From Acridotheres tristis (Eukaryota > Chordata > Aves > Passeriformes > Sturnidae), in the NCBI GenBank assembly GCA_037013685.1, contig CM072895.1, positions 12,436,463 to 12,500,462 on the forward strand: a stretch of 64,000 nt of DNA, read 5' to 3'. The translations under genes were made by a program, and so were the position numbers. Within the stretch, counting starts at the first letter, position 1. Every line of letters begins with the position of its first letter. The notes under the pieces are model-generated. The model ran no database searches. It was not told the DNA's origin and saw nothing but the letters and a program-made list of their open reading frames with translations. Positions 14,901 to 28,775 of this stretch are shown here, piece by piece.

Positions 14901-17900
14901 TTCTACTAGGTAGCATTCAATTTAAAGAAAGCCCAAAAGATTTAAATAATCTCTAACTTATGCAGCAGTAAGACAAGTCTATATACTGTTCACAGTTTAG
15001 GGAAAAAGCAAGTTCTTATGTGCAGGATGATGTCCAGTCATGATTCCACTTGAGACCACTTCCATTACAGTTATAAAATGTAGCCAAATCACTCCTAGGT
15101 TAAACAATTCACGAAGGTATGTTTAATACAGAAAAGAAATTGAAAAAACCCAAACACAGTAGACATGTTAATTTCCAACTCCCATACATCCCAAATGACC
15201 TAGGTGAAGAAAGGCTGGTTCAACAGAAGGATACAGAACACGTGGGTTTAGCTCTGCACAGAACCCCTGAGCCCCAAAATCCACTTCAGGTGAGGATGTC
15301 AACATATTTCCATGACATGCATCAGAAACAGCTTTTCTCACCTGTAGTCTGGACCAGACAGATGTGAGCACTGGCAGGACAGGCTGCTGTTCTCCAGACA
15401 CTCCAAAATGGCCACAAGAAGTGGCCATGCTAAGGGGACAACACTTGTCTTCAGCACGTTGCTCAGGACTGCAGTGGTAAAGCCTGACCAAGCAGGTGTC
15501 CTAGGGCAGGCTGACATGTCACAAGGCTTTTTGGTGGGAGGCCAAGTGATGTATTTTGTTCAAATACAACTGGACTCTGAAGTCAATGTACTTTTTAATA
15601 TTTGGTATGAAAAATTCAATTTTCATCATCCTGACAAAATCCATTTTTGACAAAGAAAAGCATCCCTGCCTGAACAGACCTGGGTCTGTGCCAGCAGCTG
15701 CTGCAGAACCTGGACCTTTTGGTGAAAGGTTGTATTTTATCTCTGACATCATCCAGCTGAATACCATGACCAGAGTTCTAAAAAGCAAGCTATACTTCAA
15801 AGTTATTTTCAAACACAGCCACATGAATGGATTTTCAAAGAATGTATAAATAGCTGTGTCTAAAACTTTACAGAGCTTTACACAAACGTGAGACATCTAA
15901 GTATTACAAGTTGCTTTTGAACCTCTTAGCCTGTAAAGACACAGTAAAATGCAAGTATCACTTATCAAAGTACTTTAAAATTCTAAATAAATTAATATTA
16001 ATGAACAAAACCTACTGTCTGCAACAAAAATTAAAATAAAAATCTGGGTTACTGTTGTGCTATCAAACACCTCGCAAACTTAACCAAAGTTCTGAACACT
16101 AATGGCTTTGTACAACATTTATAGGAACCCAGACTCCACCATCAGGACAGAAGCAGAATGGGAGTGAGGGGAACTCCTGAAATGTATAAATTGCCAAAGG
16201 GCAGCTACAAGGCCATGGGCAAGGCACCAGTGTGATCTCTGAATTTTAAAGTTATGTTTTCAAGACTGTATCAGCATGTGATGGGTTACTTTTCATACTG
16301 AACGTTTCACAAAATCATAAACCACATAAAACCACTTTAATGTTTGTGAAAACATTTTAAGTCTGAGAGCTAAAACTGTTGTGTTATAGATAATAAAAAG
16401 ATACTTCAGGAAAAAATCTATACAACAATGTATGTTCTATTTTCTTAATACTGTTTCAACAATTTCTGGCAAATGCTACTAAAGAAAACCTCTGTCAATT
16501 AAATCAGCATGAAACCAGAATAACATCAACAAATGCAATAAACTAACAGCCCTCTACAATGTGAGAATGAGGCCCTGAGAATGAACAAAAAATTGATCTT
16601 CAAAACAAAAGGATTTTATTTGGGGGGAGGGTGGGGTGAGTCATGGCTGCACACTGGTTAGAGAAGCACAGACATGATGGAAACAAAGGCCTTCCTGCAA
16701 GACTTACTGCAGACCTGCAACCCTTCAGTATCCCTTGATGACCATCAGTCTGCACATTTTTAACTCTAGAGATCCCCTCCCATCATCTTTCATAAACTTC
16801 CTATTTAATTTCCCTATGGTGACTGCAGCCAACACCCCCAGAGCAGACTGGATGGAGCAGCTCCCTAAAGCTCCCCGAGGCTGAACTGAGCCAAGCTCCG
16901 GGTGCTGGACCAGACCCTGGAACAGAGACCTTTCCCCAGCAGCTGAGCACAGCTCCCACTCATCTCCTGGCACTACTGAAGGCATTTCCCACTGAGGCTT
17001 TTCATGGAGAGGCAACAGAGAAGCACAGGTTAAAACTTCTACAAACCAAACAAACAAACCAAAAGGAAACTCAATCTAATTTAATTGGATATTTCAGATA
17101 ACATTCCCCCCATGAAAAAATACCTAAGGAACTCCTTATTTTTAAGTAAACCTGCAACTGTAAACCATGTCAGATTTCAAGTAAATTGTGCAATTTCCAC
17201 TACAGGCTGTAAGTCACTTTCCTGAAATACCATCCTGGTTTAACAGCATGTTCATTTATTTGCTTAATAGCTTGAAATGGACTAAAATAAGTATGCAAGT
17301 TGATCACGGTCTGAATTTGCTGTTTCATTTTGTTTTCAATTATAACACCATCAGGAGATCTGGTGTTTATCTGCTGAAATGTGCCTTTCATCAATAAAAC
17401 ATTCTTCCATCAGTAAGACACCTGTAACAATTTAAAAGTCTTCAATATCCTAAATCCTGGTTAGGCCAAATATGTTAACACACAGTGACATTCCAAGCAC
17501 AAGCACTGGCAGTGAAGTTAGGTACTTTTATTGAAATGATTTGCTGAACTGCAATGACAGCAATGAATATCATTTATGATAAATGGAAACAATCTTCTCA
17601 AATGCAGTTTGCCCTGGTTTTCCATCAGACCTGTTTTGACTAAAGACAAGTACAAAATTAAAGTAATCTCTCTTTTTTCTCCTCTTTCTGGTTTGGGTTT
17701 TGGTTTGGGGTTTTTTTTTGGTTTTATTCTAAGTAGCATAAACTTAGTGTAAGTAGTGGTATTGTATGCATGGCTGTACAGAGAGAATCTCATTAAAAAG
17801 GTTGTCTCATGTGGGCATTACTCTGAAAGCTCAACTTTTACAAGTTTATATTAAGGCCTGCATTCCTCTACCAAGCACTAGAGGCTTTTTATTTCAGTTA

Positions 17901-20558
17901 AAAGCACAAGGAGCATTTCAGTAGTGTTCAGGAGAATAAATCTACAGTGAAAGTTGGATAATACTAGTGGCTACGTCAGCTAACAAGTATAATTAAAATG
18001 TATTTTATACATTATACTGATTTAGGATAGCTGTCCACCACTGTGAAATTTTAATGTATATTTATGCTATAAATACACAGCACTGATGCTTTATATATGT
18101 CTAGAGCATGTATGTATGCATTTGGATAAAGCACCACAACACCACAAATACTAGTCACTGTTTTTACTCCTGTCACTTTTTTATTTTCTTATAATTTCCT
18201 TATTTTTTCTTAGAGAAAAAAAAACAACCTTGTTCATATAAACTTGTCCCAGCTGTGCCAGGTCCCTCAGAAAGGGTACAAGGGGTTGTGTGCAGAGCTA
18301 ACACAGCAGGATGCTGGTGCAGTGATGCTCAGCTGGTCACAGGCTCAGACAGGGCATCAGCCTCACACAAAGCCAGGGCAAGGTGCCAAACTCCCTGTCA
18401 CCACAGCGAAACAATGGTCCTTTCATTTGGCTTCTCTGCATCCAAGGCATTTATAGTTCTGTTGGGTCTGTTCTGCTGCCTTGTGCAGACCCCAGCTCTG
18501 TATTACTGGCAAGTTGAGCAAACAGATAAGGGCACATCAACCCAGCTTTTTGCCTTTCCACAGCACAATATTCTATTGGAGTGTAACACACGCTGGCCAA
18601 ATGAACACTCCGTGGTTATTATCCACCTAATGCTGGAAAAATATTGCTATGACATTTTGTCTGCTCGACCATTTTAAAGGTTAATTCTGTTTTGTATTTG
18701 AGATTTTTCTCTAGGTGAGCCATTCCATGCACTTTCTATTTACTGATTCCAAACAACCCCCAAACTGTTTCATTGCTCACTCTCACTGTTAAGAACATAT
18801 TGACTGGCTGCCTGCTCTGCTGTTTAATTCATTTATGCTGAGAGTCAGGCATGAAGACAGAATTTTAAATGTGACATTTGCAGGCTGTTGGGTCATCTGA
18901 AGCTCTGACAACACCAGGGAGTTCCTGACATACAAACTGGTCCTGATTTCCAATCTTCCATGTTCTGAACACATCAGAAATTCTTCCCGAAGGTGCAGAT
19001 TTCAGCCAAAAGTTTTAAAATCCCTTGTGTTTACAACTTGCAGGAAAGGCTTGTACACTTTAAAGTTTTAAAATAAAGCTTATGTTTCCCTTAAGGTAAA
19101 ACCATACTGCCTGCAGCATGAGACTCAATGCTTTAAAATGCTTATTGACAAAGGTATTTGGGAAGATCTACGATAATAATTAATACACATAAAATTGTTT
19201 GCAAAATTCTATTAAGGCACTTAGTGGACTTTTATTTGTTCCTCTTGATCTTCAAGCATTTAAAAACAGCTGAGTCTGAAACCACAGCTTTATCTAACAT
19301 TGCCTATCTGGCTTAGTGCTACTCTGACAGTAGCAAGTCCCAGTTTTCAGTCTGGAAGTTTTCCTTATGTCAAGGCAGTGAATGGACTGCACCATTTTGT
19401 CTCCCAGCATGAACTATAATTATCTTCCCCAAATTTCAGGTCAATTTTTTAGAGCATACTTGATTACCTGAAAGATATGGCCAAGATACCATTAGGAAAA
19501 CAGTAACGTGACCTGTTTGGTCCTGACTTAAGAAAACCATAGTTCCTTGCCCCTGAAGCAAGACTCACATCTACAGATTTTAACAATTATTTATTTTATT
19601 TTGAGAAAGTTCAAAATGACTGAAACAGAAGAGGTAACTTTGCTTCTTTTAAGAGATTCCCAAGAAGGGGGATGCTAAGTCTCCCCAGTCATGTTTGACA
19701 CAAGTTTTATGTTATTTGGCCATAAGCTTTTCACACAACAGGCAGAGCCCTCTGTGGCTGACAGCAAAGGATGAGGAGACACTGAATGCAGACTGGGTAC
19801 CTCATCTACCAACAGGATGGATTGAGAAACAGGCCTTGAACTCTGAGAAAAGAGCAAGATCCCTTCTTCTGCACAGAAGAGATCTCTTCCTCCTCCTTGC
19901 CATGAACTGGGGGAGACATGTTACAATAAAAACTTCAATTCTACCTTGTATGTTCACATCATCCCTCATCTGTTTATTTAAATGAATAACATGGTATTGC
20001 ATTTAAATAAAGACAAAGTTAGACGACACAATCTAGGAAAAAGATAAACCTTTTTTTATCAATTGTGCAAAACAAAAAGCAAACAAAAAGCCCTGTTCAA
20101 AGCAGAAAGCATGATGACACTGCTATAGTTAGAAATAAAAACAGTGCTAATTCAGAATTGTATTAGAAGAGATTGTTTTCCCTGCTCAACTCATCATGAC
20201 AATTATTCCACAGTAATGACTCCATACTTTGGCTGCTTTTTCAGGAAGGGGAATATGATTTAGGTCAAGATGCAAATTCAGATAAATTAATGGATTTTTT
20301 TTTCTTTTCTATCAGCAGACACACAACAATTTTAACAAGTAGCTCTGAAGTGTTAACCATGTCATACAGCAAGCATCTTTTCATTGCCATGTTCAGAATG
20401 AGACTTTTATAATTTAATAGTTGTCATCTGAACAAGAGTATCTTGTTTATACATACTTCCAGCATGAGGACATTAATTCTGTGTGACCTAGAAAAGCAGT
20501 TTTAAGTATTACAGATGTTCTTTATTTTCAAAGGAATTTTTAAAATAGAAAGACTTAC
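5919..20558. other. PIGK intron 10 (part): non-coding
   Basis: This stretch follows the GTAAGT donor of exon 10 in the direction of PIGK transcription. It is AT-rich with an AAT microsatellite near 9.9 kb. I looked on the minus strand for the expected last exon (DWHPPGG, then a Trp-containing anchor and a basic end) and did not find it. GC-richer patches at about 16.83-16.99 and 18.24-18.45 kb have short open frames without recognisable domains. No RNA gene was seen. Confidence 0.6.
9897..9929. repeat. (AAT)n microsatellite
   Basis: About eight perfect AAT units followed by an interrupted AGTAATAA end. A simple triplet microsatellite, with nothing to suggest a function. Confidence 0.95.
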
Positions 20559-20634
20559 CTGGTGTATTATCTGAGCTACAGGAAGTTGTTCAGCATATTT
20601 TAGTGGCTCTGTTGCCAACTCCTCCTCTGGAAAC
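20559..20634 (-). CDS. PIGK: PIGK coding exon 10 (pre-anchor linker)
   Basis: A 76-base exon between a TCCTAG acceptor and a GTAAGT donor on the minus strand. It supplies the last base of Lys331 and continues to Gln356. Its C-terminal half, EPLKYAEQLPVAQIIHQ, is the conserved linker that precedes the PIGK membrane anchor. The first ten residues (KFPEEELATE) are acidic and diverge from the mammalian counterpart, in line with a fast-evolving luminal linker. The exon ends in phase 0 after CAG, so the next exon must begin with a whole codon. It sits 28.6 kb from exon 9, so the two could easily be annotated as separate genes by mistake. The conserved motif and exact phase make the assignment firm. 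Confidence 0.95.
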
Positions 20635-23600
20635 CTAGGAAGAAAGTAAGGTCACATTTGTCAAAGGTAGTACAATGTTTACCAAATTAAATTAATGAAA
20701 TTAAGTGTTTTGGGATACTGTTTTGCTTAACCTGAAGAAAAAGTGAATTTTATTACAGTAATGGAATGTATTTCTTGTTAAGTCGAGTGAAAGAACAAAT
20801 TTATAGTAAACAAAAATGTGCATAACATTGTGCATTTTTTCCCTGACAAAAAGCAGCAGAAACCTAAGAAAACCTTTAAATTTTATTTTAGGTGAACAAG
20901 GACCAGTGAAAGCTGGATTGAAATCCCCATGGAAAAACAGTCATGCATTTACAGAGCAGATTCAGCACTGTTAACAATACAAGCTTCTTCATTCAGTCCT
21001 GCCAACATAATTCAAACATAACCATCTCAAAAGGCAGGAGGGATTATTCACCATTTCCCATTTTTGCTGCAAGTGCACAGCAGTGTTTAGGTGTGGTAAA
21101 AGTTCATCACCACAAATATTCATGCATTTGCCAACACAGCTGTATGTACTCCTTGTTGCCAAAAAGCTAGTGTACAAAAAAAAAACCCAAACTTCAAAGT
21201 GAATACTTCACAAAGAATATATATCATAACCCTTTAAACTTTGAATAAACTGTGGTTGCAGCTGAAAAATCAGAATCCATAAGCAGTCTCTTAAAAATAT
21301 TTAAATGATAGTAAATTAATATGAAAGCATGTTATAAACCCTTCAGCCATGCTGCTTTCATCTGCTGGAACTGCACAGCATGTGCTACATTTTCAAAGTA
21401 TCACTCAAGTTTTTCATCAGCCATTCTTCTATTTTTCTGAAGAGCTCTGAATATAGGAATTCGAGCACTATGACAAGAATTAAAGGGGGAAAAAAAAAGA
21501 TCCTGACAAAAACAAGGCCCTTCTCTAAAGCTGATGCAGAATTATTTTCCGACAAAACCTGTGGCCAAGACATTATTTTTCAGGCTCAAATCTTATACCT
21601 ATTCTAGTCAAAAAGGATCCACACCTGCTGGGTTAACTGACCTGCAGACCAGCTGCCAGGTAGGAGTCAGAAACTACAGACTTAGTGTCTGCACTGGGAG
21701 TCAACAGGCTTTGGAAAAAGAGAGGACAAAGTGCACAACTCTTCCCTTTTTCACTACTGAATTTCTGCTGTGGTTTGAAAGGCTTTAAGCTCAAAAAAAA
21801 TAGTCTGAATATCCAGAAATTTGTAATGAACAGAGTATGAAAGTATAAAAGTCTTACTTTATAAGAAATTTAAAAGCAGAGAACAAAAGAAACACAGCAA
21901 TAGTTGAAATATCATAGTGACAGCCTGCCTAGAACCATTAAATGTGCTTAAGAAAAATTAAATAAGCAGGCACTGAACTACTGAAGCTGGTCTGCAGATA
22001 GAGCTCTTTACCAACATGGCTTTTAGAGTTTTTGCATTATTATGACAATGATGAATTCGTATTTTAACATGAAATACACTCCTGTTTAGTCCAGCACAAC
22101 CACTAGAGCTTAGAGGGGGTTCAGCAACTCCACCACAGTGTGCAGAAGGAATCTTTCCACTCAATTCCTCCCTACTTTCTATCATTGGTCCTGATTGGCA
22201 AACACACCACAGTCAGTGTGAACTGGAGATTACTTCTGTTCTGCTGGGAGCCTGTTAGCTGACACAACACCTTGATTTATGGATACCAGCTACCTAAACC
22301 CATTTTTTAGCCAGAGTTCTAGATATGAAACAACTGTACACACAACACAATATTCATCAATATCTTGAACGCTTATCTGTACAGTTCTTACAGAGACACT
22401 GCAAATCTGGAGAAATAAAAAAAAAAGAGTATCTCAAGTCCCAAAATTAAACACTTGAAGCTGAAATTAACAGCTAAAATTACTATAAACTGAATGTTAG
22501 CAGAAATGAAAAAAAAAAAAGAGCTTGTCTGTCTGTTGTGTCAAGGACCTTGTACATTTGGCAATTTTTCTGTCTAGACAGAATCATCATTCCCTTGCAT
22601 TGTCAAACATACTCCTTGTTAACTTTCAGCAGGAAAAACAAGGCTATCCTTCAAATGACAAAGGATTAAAAAATATAAAGAAAAATTATCAAGATAATTT
22701 TAAGCCTTAGGAAGCCTAACTAAAAAAAAAGAGGAAGGGGAGAGTAGTACAGGCATTTTAAAGTAATTAGATTTAAACTGAAATTACGCTGATAGGATCC
22801 TTTCAACATCAAGAAAGACATTTTTTCTAATTTACTTTCTGTAAAAAAAAACCCAAATCACTTGAACTACACTAAATTTTATATATAAATAAATTATAAG
22901 ATATAGATTAGGTAGGTGGACATTCTAATGTATTTAAATAAATATCTACATTTATATAATCACACTATAAAATGTTTACACACACACGAGTGTTTTGGAA
23001 GAGAAGTTTAGAATTGTTTTCTCAAAATTTTTGCTGTAATGCCATGAACTTTATGTATATGTATTTAGTGAAGTGCTGTCATGTCTACAAAAGAGTTTTG
23101 ATTCTTCTCTCCTGCAGATAAGTCTAAATCCCCTGTAAGTGAGCACAAAGGGTGTATTTTAACCAGTCATTTCTGTAAGAACAGAGACAGCTCATGGCCC
23201 TCATGGCCAGTAAGATCAAACTCCGTGACACAGCTCACAAATGGCTGAATTTTCTCCTGCAAAGCAGGGGCTGCGTCCCAAACTGGCTGCTCCAGGAAGG
23301 TGCTGAGCCTTGAACCACTCACAGACATTGTCCAGCTGGGATGAGCCACACTGACAATGACACATGATGTGACAGCAGGACAGGACATCAGCCTGACTCA
23401 CAGACACAGCTGCAGCCTCATCCTGCCTTTGAGGAAACTCTCTTGGTTACCTCGGTCAGTTCTGCCACGGATCAAAGAAAGCCAATCAGGGCAGTTTGTA
23501 CCCAGGAGAAAGAAACCTGCTGCAAAACTGCTCCTTCATCTTAGCCCTACAAATAGCAGCCCACCAGCACTCCTAGAGTGGCAGAATGTCCTGTAAAAGA

Positions 23601-26600
23601 CAGTCCTCTTCGAAAAGGTATAAGGGATAGAAAGGCCCAGGGAGGAGAACAGATCAACACAGAAGAGCATGTTCTACTTCCTCCTCTATTGCAAGGTGGA
23701 GGAAGAGAACACGTCAGGATAAAGATGATCTCCAATACAATTCTTCTGACCTTGTCTCTCCCTTTTACAGAGGGAAACAAGCAAATTGGTTACTCCTTCC
23801 AGAGATAATTTCCAGATGCCTGGGGAGGCATTCCCTTTTGCTCCAAACTAGTTATGTCAGGAAAAAAATCCAAATACAAAAACCATCTCAGCTGATGGAA
23901 CTTGTGGTCAAATCACATATGGCAATTTGAGGCTGTAATTTCTCTAAATTAGTTGGCCTCACTGTGTTTAGTTCATTCATATTTGACACTTAAACCTTTA
24001 TAAAATTAAGGGCTAATTTGCTGTAATACAGTTTTCTTTGTATGTTTAATTTCTTTCAAAACAATTCTATTACAGAAACAAAAGTAGTTTTTCATGAATT
24101 AATTTTCCAGTAAGAAACAGTCCTTTCTGTCTCAATTGAGCATGACAGCAGAATGGTGCCAACAGTGGCAAAGCAAGCTAACACAGTGGCATATCAGCAT
24201 ATACAGCATCATGCCTGACAGCTGGTAATGCAAAGCATAAGGAGATCTTGATTTTCAGGGAGAAGAGTAGAAAGAAATGTAAAATCAAAAGAGAAGTGGG
24301 AAGCAGTAAGAGATAGCAGAAGAGGAGGGTCTTGAAAAATTCAATTTAAAAGCTATTTTTATACTGCAACTGCTCTTAGATGAAGGAAAGTGAGCATGAA
24401 ACAGAAACTGTGGAAACTGAATCTAAATCCAGTAAAACGTGTCAAGATATTTGGTGAAATATCTTATTTGTTATTTGTATTTGCATGCTCACTCTTAAGG
24501 GAGAAAGTCAACGTGGGCTAAAGAAAAATAAATTCTAAGCATGAGGAGGTGGCATATTCTCCCACAAGTGCTAACCCAGCCCATGGCCTTCTACACAGAA
24601 TAGCTGCAGTGGTTTTAGGGCAGAGATGCATTTTATCTTGTGCAAGAATTATAAAAATACAGGGGGGAAAAGGTACAATGTGATCACAAACTGGTATGCT
24701 CATGGCAGAAATGGGCTGTTAAAATATTTAAGAAACAGGAAAGTCTAGGGAACATAAAACCTGTCAATATAAACATTCATTAATTTTAACAGGCAACAGG
24801 ACTAAGGCTAGTATTTATTCCTTCTTATATATTCTCTAGACTTGATGGCTTTGACAAGTCACAGAATTTCACACCTATGACCCACGTACTGCATCTCTTT
24901 TGAAACTCTTGTTCCTTGATGGTAAGTCCTAATAAGGAACCAATTCTCTTGGAAGCTATACAAACTGGAAGTCAGAGTGTGAGCAGGGTACAAAAGGCTA
25001 TCAGAGACAAAAATGCATGAGAAGAAAGGGTTTGGGGATCACCATCTTTCTTTTCTGTAGACATAAACAATTTGTACTGCTCAAGTGCTGCCTGACTTGT
25101 CTGAGACATGACTCCTGAATAATGTGAATGAAAATGCTGGAATGGGCTGTCCCACTTGTAGAAGCAGCTCTGAGCAGAAACACTGAAACTGCTCGGACAG
25201 TCAGCATGAGCCCAAGGGATGCAAGTAACACAGCAGTGCCCACACCTCATACCCAAGACTGAAAGGCTGAAATTATTAATCTAAACCTGTCTGTAGCACT
25301 GATAGCTTTATTGACTGTAAATACTGCCACTTGCATCTGGCAATAAAAAGAAAACAAAATACCAGAGCTTTATGCACCACATCAGAAAAAGTTATTAGCT
25401 TTGCTATCAAAGAGAGGCTGAAATGGGCTATGTCGGGTTTGAGTGAATAGTTTTTAAAATTGGCCATTAAGAAATTTATCTACCATATCCATAGTACAGA
25501 AGATTAAGAATTAGACCTTGGATTGATGCCAGGTACTTGATCTATCTGTTAAATCCTAACTTCATGCATATTTAAGAATTGGGTGTGTTTAAACAACAGA
25601 AGCACTAAGGTACATGGAAAACACCAGTGCTTGAAAAAGTGAAATCATGCTTAACTCTGCTCTTTTCTCAAAAGTGTGCTCATCAATGCTTTTCTCATCA
25701 AAAGAATGCCAGATTTGTCTACATGAATGTTTACCACATGGATAGTCACAAAGAAGAGAAGCAAATACTTGAAAACATTCCAGGGAACTTCCTCACAATG
25801 TCTCCTTCCTGGCACAGTTTCTTTAATTAAAGGGTCAAAACTCAGTGTACATTTTGTCACTGCAATGTTTGCTCAGGTCAGTGTAGATGTCTCCCTCTAA
25901 AGACCTGAAGTTCAAACAACTTCCTTCACTACCCTAGTCCTGGGCTTTGGGAGACCTTGCAGGGCTGTCTCACAACACTAACACTCATCTTTGCCCTTCA
26001 GTGCTGTGAGTCTGAACACCTTTGGATGGGAAAATCACTACTGCACATCCAAAGACAAGGAGAGGAGGGAGTTGTGGTGGAAATGTGCAGGCATTGCACA
26101 GGTACAGCCAAGATTCTCATCCACAAATGCTGTGACTTCCACTCAGTAATGCTTGCAGCACCTACTGCAGCAGAAGGCAGACTATCAAAGACAGTTTCAA
26201 AGGAAGATTACACAGAAATGAACAACAGAATATGGAGACAAAGGAAAAAATTAATTGACAGCAAAAATATCTTGGGTGTGATGAAAAACTAAATCAGTGT
26301 TAGACACAATCAGTTTTATAATTTTTTGAAGAAGGAAGCTACTGACTTGCATTGTGAAGAAAAATTAACTACTTCAGCTTGCTGGCCTTTACAGAGAGAT
26401 ATTCCTGTGGAATAAAGCAGCAAAGCACCTTACAGATCAGAAATGCAAAATACTTTCTGTAATCTGCTCATTTCTTTTCAAATAAGTGTGAAAGATTTGG
26501 ACCCAAACTACTCACATAGACTAATTCCTGGAGTTTAAAAAATACCTGAAGTCTGTGAATGCACAGCACTTTCTCTTGGACCTGATCACAAAAAGGTCTG

Positions 26601-28204
26601 CTGGTGTTCCCAGAGTCTGCCAGACACATTGAGTTCATAAACGGAATAAAAAATGACAGCAACAAATGTTTCCTCTGTCTTTCTGTGATCCACACAATTT
26701 CTTATGTGAAGAATTTCATGTGATTAACCTTTGTCAAGCTAAATATTCTTAGCCATCCTAAGATCTTAAAAAGAGGTAACAGAAATCTATAGTGTGTTTT
26801 AACACAGTATTGTCTCTCTCCTCTTTTCTAGCCAATGAGTTCTGTCAAAAAAATATTGCTGAAGGGATTCCTGTTCTGCCTGCTCCTATTTTTATTCTGA
26901 GGCAAGACATAGGGAAGGAATTATAAAGGAAATTAGCTTAAGTAAGCAGAACTGACTTTCCTGCTACTGGAAATCACATGACCTATAGGGCTTCATTTTG
27001 TTATCTCAACTATTCCACATTTTAGGTAAATTAGAAAATCTCTTTTGAATTAATTTAAAACTTCCACACGATGATGCTGCTAAAGCACAAAATGCTAATC
27101 AAAAGTTGGAGATAAAAAGACCCACTAAGTCTCTCCTCTATCACTGAAAATCACCATTTGAGCCCACAGCTAAAAGTAGGTGCTCACTGCTTAATGCTAA
27201 TTCATTCTCACAATACGCAGGTTTTGTGGGGGAGAAAAAAAAAAGAGTACAAGTATCAAATTTTGCAAACTTGGGGCATGTTTATAAAGACAAGTCCAGC
27301 AATGTCAGAGGAGCTTCTATTGATGCTTCAAACCAGTCAAAAGAGAACACTGGTCCTCACTGAACAAATGCTTGATCCAATCTGAAGTGTGTATGTGTTG
27401 TCCTTAAGAACCAAGGCTGGAAATCTTGAATCCATTCCCTCCTAATTGCATGGGAAATATTTCCAAGAGTGGTTAAAAACCACACAGGTTATTAATTATC
27501 ACTCTACGTCTGGAAACCCATGACTGAATTTCACAGGAATCTCAAAGAAGAAAGTCCAAATCCTCCCATGCCGCCACATCACACATCCAGTTTAAATACT
27601 GCTACCAGTACATGTTGGAATGATACTTTCAGCTGGATAAAGCACCTTTGTTCATTTGTCACAAATGAAAGTTCATCCACAGTGCCTGATTTTTAAGTAG
27701 ACAAATTCAACATCACCTGCCAGTGGTGCTGTAAGTCAGGAAAATCAGTAGGAAGATGTTTTTAAATCAAAGAATTAACCCAGGAATGTACCAGGATAGC
27801 AATTCTATTATTTAGTGGCCACAATCAGTCTTTATAGACAAATTCATTTTGCATTTAATACTACTGTTCCTTCCTGCATATATTCAAACTAAACAATGTA
27901 TTTGTTTTATGCGTATTGTTGCACGTTTCAATAAGTACCTTCTAAAAACCCCATAATACACATACTTTAAGTCCCAATATTTCTACACCTACAGTATATA
28001 TTTCTATTTTTTCAGTTCATGAGTCACATAATGTACTATCCAGTTATAATTCCTCATGAGACTGCTTAGTTCAGTACACGAATCTGTCAAAGTTGCAGTG
28101 CTCTCTGCCTGTTCTCTGCCCAAAACCATCCTCAGACCTTCTACCTTACCCCTTCATTTCAAGATCCAGTTCTGCTTTTTTGAGCCTTTACTCCAGTCTA
28201 TCAA

Positions 28205-28775
28205 GGGAGGTAAACACACAGAATTACAGAAATCTTCTTTCTAAGGTATTTTCAGAGACCATCTGGTTCAGCCTCCCAAAAGGAGGTCAGGTCAGCCCCA
28301 GCTTTGTCCAGCTGAATCTTCACAACCTCCACAACCTCTCTGTGCTAACTCACCCTTCTTTGCAAACATTTCTCCTCATGCACAACCTGAACCTCCCAAT
28401 CCACAACCTACAGCCAATTCCTCTTGCTACCACAAGAAGAGTTTACCTTAACCACCTCTCTCACAGGGTGTGTGCCCTCTGCCCTGACCATCCTGGCAAC
28501 CCTTCTCAAAATCTTTATTGAAGGAGAAAGCCAAATGCCAGACAGTGTTTCAGGTAGGGCTTCAGCAGCATCAAAGAGAAATGGGAACATTAAATGATAA
28601 TGCTCAATCTGCTGATCAGACTTCTCAGGCAGCTCAGCAGGCAGCTTGTCTTATTGATGGTGATGGCACTGGTGCCCATCACCACTCCAGGTCCTTTACA
28701 GCAGGGCTGCTGATCCACCTGTCAGATCCCAGCCTCTATGGACAGGATGTTACAAAGGAAGGCACCAACTGTACT
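28205..28775 (-). mobile_element. CR1 LINE 3' fragment (about 570 bp)
   Basis: Read on the plus strand this matches the antisense of avian CR1 3' regions. Recognisable blocks include a 'gaccatctggttcagcct' segment, an 'acctgaacctccc' segment, 'gccaattcctcttgct', and further right 'caggtcctttacagcagggctgct' shortened here to its core. The 3' end on the minus strand carries the CR1-type octamer ATTCTGTG (28217-28224 as CACAGAAT on plus). The copy is 5'-truncated and diverged, with no intact reverse transcriptase. It lies in the same orientation as PIGK transcription. Plus-strand open frames here (about 28.1-28.9 kb) are antisense to the element and are not genes. The right boundary is approximate. 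Confidence 0.85.

Noticed and set aside
16725..17057. Minus-strand frame of 110 codons
   Set aside because: No domain or PIGK similarity, and its composition follows a local GC-rich patch; it may be an old repeat but I could not identify the family.
18244..18677. Overlapping plus-strand frames of 70 and 140 codons
   Set aside because: A GC-richer patch with no recognisable domain, no conserved motif and no convincing splice partners.
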